Assembly: GCA_902798615.1 (NCBI GenBank) | Contig: CADBXL010000006.1 | Location: 1-64,000 of the forward strand | Source of the DNA: an uncultured Bacteroidales bacterium | GTDB taxonomy: Bacteria; Bacteroidota; Bacteroidia; Bacteroidales; Bacteroidaceae | Direction of reading: 5' to 3' | DNA: 64,000 nt | In this document: in pieces, positions 61,918 to 64,000 of the stretch | Layout of the letters: each line of letters opens with the position of its first letter | Numbering within the stretch: position 1 is the first letter of the stretch | Translations under genes and position numbers: made by a program | The notes under the pieces: model-generated | The model's database searches: none | Told to the model about the DNA's origin: nothing | What the model saw: the letters and a program-made list of their open reading frames with translations, nothing else

Positions 61918-62688
61918 CTACTCTACTGTAATTCTACCTTCAATCTCGGCATCAACAACACGTCCCTGCTTCGTTTCCTCACGGAAATAATCCATGATTA
62001 TGAAACGGAGATTATTACTCTTATCGGTTAGCATCTTACGATTTGTACCATGCGTAAAAGCAGGCATACCGTCGTTTCCTTCAGCAAGATAGTCAATAGT
62101 AGCAATTCTATACTCAGCATCAGGATTTACATCCTCACCGTTAATCTTCAGACTTTTCAGTTTCCCATCCTTGCTAATGACAGCCTTCACGGAATGGCTC
62201 ACTCCCTCACCTCCTCGGACAGCAATCTGTTCAAAGAGAGTCATAATCTGAGAGCCTTTCATCGTCATGAAACAAAGTTTATTCTCAAAAGGGGCTACCT
62301 CAATTACATCTCCGATAGTAACATCTCCTTTTTCGAGTGATGCTCGAATTCCTCCCATATTATATACCGAAAAAACAGGTTTCTCATCAAAGTCCTTTCC
62401 CGCCCAAATGAGAATGTCGGCAAGAAGGTTGGAAAGTTTGCTTTCCGGACGGTCAGCATCCATATCGCAAGCCACACGTCCCACGACAGGAGACATGACA
62501 CTATCAACTTTGGCTTTGAAAGGCGCAAGGAAGTTCGCTGTCTCAGCATCAGGAGCGGCGTCGAAGAGAGAATCCATTGTCACTCGCTGATAGTCAACCG
62601 ACTGCACAGAATAGTGATGCGAGGAACAGGAGACAAAGCCAAGAGCTATTGCATAAGCAAGCAGCAAAAATCCTAAATACCTTTTCAT
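61918..62688 (-). CDS. 5'-nucleotidase C-terminal-domain lipoprotein
   Basis: A 256-aa lipoprotein (signal with lipobox AIALGFVSC) matching the C-terminal substrate-binding domain of 5'-nucleotidases: LLADILIWAGKDFDEKPVFS, VYNMGGIRASLEKGDVTIGD, FENKLCFMTMKGSQIMTLFE and YRIATIDYLAEGNDGMPAFT. It has no catalytic metal motifs. It precedes the catalytic half by 13 bp, so a two-subunit enzyme in reversed domain order is likely. The Cys would anchor the complex to a membrane. Confidence 0.9.
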   Translation of the reverse strand: MKRYLGFLLLAYAIALGFVSCSSHHYSVQSVDYQRVTMDSLFDAAPDAETANFLAPFKAKVDSVMSPVVGRVACDMDADRPESKLSNLLADILIWAGKDFDEKPVFSVYNMGGIRASLEKGDVTIGDVIEVAPFENKLCFMTMKGSQIMTLFEQIAVRGGEGVSHSVKAVISKDGKLKSLKINGEDVNPDAEYRIATIDYLAEGNDGMPAFTHGTNRKMLTDKSNNLRFIIMDYFREETKQGRVVDAEIEGRITVE

Positions 62689-62776
62689 ATAATATGAGTG
62701 AAATTAGAAAAACCGATACAAAAATACTCTTTTTTAGTTAATTATAAAAGGAAATTGAGAAAAAAGTCACAAAAAG

Positions 62777-62808
62777 TTTGGTTACTCGAAGGAAAATCAG
62801 TAATTTTG
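62777..62808 (+). promoter_or_regulatory. rplS promoter
   Basis: -33 TTTG (62777-62780), 20-bp spacer, -7 TAATTTTG (62801-62808). Confidence 0.85.
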
Positions 62809-62821
62809 CACCCGCTTTCCT

Positions 62822-62865
62822 GCGTAACCGATGGTGAGGGAGAAGTGTTACCCACTATGTTGCGC
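62822..62865 (+). promoter_or_regulatory. Structured leader of rplS (candidate L19 autoregulatory RNA)
   Basis: Just after the predicted transcription start, GCGTAAC (62822-62828) pairs with GTTGCGC (62859-62865) and an inner ATGGTG (62831-62836) pairs with CACTAT (62853-62858), leaving a 16-nt loop rich in GGGAGAAG. A two-tier stem in a ribosomal-protein leader suggests binding of L19 itself; this is inference. Confidence 0.6.
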
Positions 62866-62903
62866 TAGAACGATACAACAATTTAACAAAACAATTCAAC
62901 AAA

Positions 62904-63260
62904 ATGGATTTGATCAAAGTTGCTGAAGAAGCATTTGCAACCGGCAAGCAGTTCCCTGAGTTCAAGCCAGGTGACACTATCACTGTCGCTTACAAAATTA
63001 TCGAGGGTTCAAAGGAGCGTATCCAGCTCTATCGTGGTGTAGTCATCAAGATCTCTGGTCACGGTGACAAGAAGCGTTTCACAGTTCGTAAGATGTCAGG
63101 TACAATTGGTGTAGAGCGTATCTTCCCAATCGAGTCACCTGCTATCGAGTCTATCGAGGTGAACAAGCACGGTAAGGTACGTCGTGCTAAGCTCTACTAC
63201 CTCCGCAACCTTACAGGTAAGAAGGCACGTATCGCTGAAAAGCGTGTTGTTACAAAGTAA
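62904..63260 (+). CDS. rplS: 50S ribosomal protein L19
   Basis: A 118-aa ribosomal protein at the 30S-50S interface. It shows [56 protein letters not shown] and [19 protein letters not shown], the L19 signature. Codon use is strongly biased as in efp. It is a single-gene unit with its own promoter, structured leader and terminator; trmD and rimM are not adjacent, unlike in E. coli. Confidence 0.98.
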   Translation: MDLIKVAEEAFATGKQFPEFKPGDTITVAYKIIEGSKERIQLYRGVVIKISGHGDKKRFTVRKMSGTIGVERIFPIESPAIESIEVNKHGKVRRAKLYYLRNLTGKKARIAEKRVVTK

Positions 63261-63280
63261 TTTGTGCACACTGAAAATAA

Positions 63281-63310
63281 AAAAGACTCACCCCGTGTGG
63301 GTCTTTTTTT
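63281..63310 (+). terminator. Terminator after rplS
   Basis: AAAAGACTCA (63281-63290) / TGGGTCTTTT (63298-63307) with a 7-nt loop, then more T. Confidence 0.85.
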
Positions 63311-63324
63311 AATTTTCCTTGCAA

Positions 63325-63471
63325 ATGAAACATCTCAAAATTGATCTCCACAAGGCATGGGACATCGTAAAGAAATACGAGCACCCCTCAAAGGAAGCAC
63401 GCGACCGTATTGCCTTGCTTGCAGGATTCCAGACATGGGAGGATCTGCAAAAGGAATTGGCTAAGGATTAA
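63325..63471 (+). CDS. Small hypothetical protein (48 aa)
   Basis: ATG 63325 opens 48 codons: MKHLKIDLHKAWDIVKKYEH, then PSKEARDRIALLAGFQTWED and LQKELAKD. The sequence is amphipathic and helical and has normal composition, so it looks genuine though very short. It lies 15 bp after the rplS terminator and before repeat Q4. Function unknown; it may be a conserved small protein. Confidence 0.6.
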   Translation: MKHLKIDLHKAWDIVKKYEHPSKEARDRIALLAGFQTWEDLQKELAKD

Positions 63472-63480
63472 AAAAGAAAA

Positions 63481-63520
63481 GGAAGCCCCCCAGCCCCCCA
63501 AGGGGGAGCTTTATAGATAG
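63481..63520 (+). repeat. GC-rich palindromic repeat Q4
   Basis: Same family as Q3 (AAGCCCCCCAGCCCCCCAAG core, then GGGGAGCTTT). It pairs with the inverted copy at 63557-63588. Confidence 0.9.
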
Positions 63521-63556
63521 TAATAAACCCTCTCAAACGAGAAAAGGTATCTAAAA

Positions 63557-63588
63557 AACTCCCCCTTGGGGGGCTGGGGGGCTTTAAT
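63557..63588 (-). repeat. GC-rich palindromic repeat Q4'
   Basis: Inverted partner of Q4, ending about 12 bp before the AICAR transformylase start codon. Confidence 0.9.
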
Positions 63589-63599
63589 TTTATAAATTT

Positions 63600-64000
63600 A
63601 TGAAAGAACTAGCTCTCAAGTACGGCTGTAACCCAAACCAGAAGCCGTCTCGTATCTTCATCACCGAAGGCGAACTGCCTATCGAAGTTCTTAACGGACG
63701 TCCAGGATACATCAACTTCCTCGACGCGCTCAACTCTTGGCAGCTTGTCAAGGAGCTTAAGGAGGCTACAGGTCTCTGTGCTGCTGCAAGCTTCAAGCAC
63801 GTAAGCCCTGCTGGAGCTGCTGTAGGTCTTCCTTTGTCAGACACTCTGAAGAAGATCTATTTCGTTGACGACGTTAAGATTCCTCTCTCTCCTATCGCTT
63901 GTGCCTATGCTCGTGCCCGTGGTGCTGACCGTATGTCAAGCTATGGTGACTTCATCGCCCTTTCTGACACCTGTGATGCTGCTGTTGCTACTCTCATCAA
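63600..64000 (+). CDS. AICAR transformylase, standalone (5' part)
   Basis: ATG 63600 opens [20 protein letters not shown], continuing [20 protein letters not shown], then [18 protein letters not shown] and [13 protein letters not shown]. This is the formyltransferase domain of PurH (family motif KHVNPCG-like). It begins directly with that domain, so the IMP cyclohydrolase half is absent and must be encoded elsewhere. The enzyme formylates AICAR in purine synthesis. The gene runs off the right edge after about 133 codons. A start immediately behind repeat Q4' leaves little room for other signals. Confidence 0.92.
   Translation, partial: MKELALKYGCNPNQKPSRIFITEGELPIEVLNGRPGYINFLDALNSWQLVKELKEATGLCAAASFKHVSPAGAAVGLPLSDTLKKIYFVDDVKIPLSPIACAYARARGADRMSSYGDFIALSDTCDAAVATLI

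Overview
The window is a chromosomal segment of a Bacteroidetes bacterium, most likely Prevotellaceae (Prevotella or Segatella type). The evidence is the 5' end of a 16S rRNA gene on the minus strand at the left edge, many promoters of the Bacteroidetes form (TTTG, 19-20 bp, TAnnTTTG), and lineage-typical genes: gldH, ricT, DUF4954, DUF3575/DUF5119 and NigD-like proteins, OMP_b-brl-type outer-membrane proteins, a short ProB and a standalone AICAR transformylase. I found no tRNA, CRISPR array or complete insertion sequence.

Layout. 1-715: 16S 5' end, structured leader and rRNA promoter. 718-9862 (minus): murF, then an arginine/proline operon read argR - GNAT - argG - pspC - argC - argD - proC - proB - proA, with TGCATA boxes in and upstream of the argR promoter. 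10019-14693 (minus): PASTA protein - rluD - ddl - acyltransferase - lipoprotein. 14834-15804: divergent rpmH and efp. 15844-19074 (plus): glycosyltransferase, radC, DUF59, lpxH. 19155-25677: accessory stretch with a REP-associated-type transposase, several repeat families, a membrane protein, a primase/DUF3987-like protein and two unknown genes. 25776-33204: MetE-like protein with a divergent Lrp regulator, a large outer-membrane protein, nagB, DUF4954. 33533-44474 (minus): a six-gene outer-membrane/surface operon of unknown function. 44894-49161: divergent GH43 and GH51 arabinan enzymes. 49255-51174: CobW-type GTPase and an aquaglyceroporin. 51818-58891 (plus): sppA, lpxK, thiL, holB, ricT, gldH. 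59126-62688: RlpA, a broken small membrane gene, and a 5'-nucleotidase encoded as two genes. 62904-64000: rplS with a structured leader, a 48-aa ORF, and the start of an AICAR transformylase.

The most unusual content is non-coding. Three dispersed repeat families occur. (1) A 29-bp heptad repeat (three RGTAACA units) in seven copies, all in the same orientation relative to the gene they follow. Two copies extend into an ~82-bp unit carrying a promoter, one driving the transposase and one an unknown gene. (2) GC-rich palindromic elements arranged as inverted pairs. One perfect 43-bp pair brackets most of radC, and members of two pairs are translated inside radC and lpxH. (3) Seven intergenic arrays with an exact 11-bp period that share a vocabulary of modules, including a 5+5-unit palindromic array at 51352-51466. 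The best protein-level candidate for an undescribed system is the six-gene envelope operon, which includes an internally repeated multi-barrel protein and a barrel fused to a very long charged helix.
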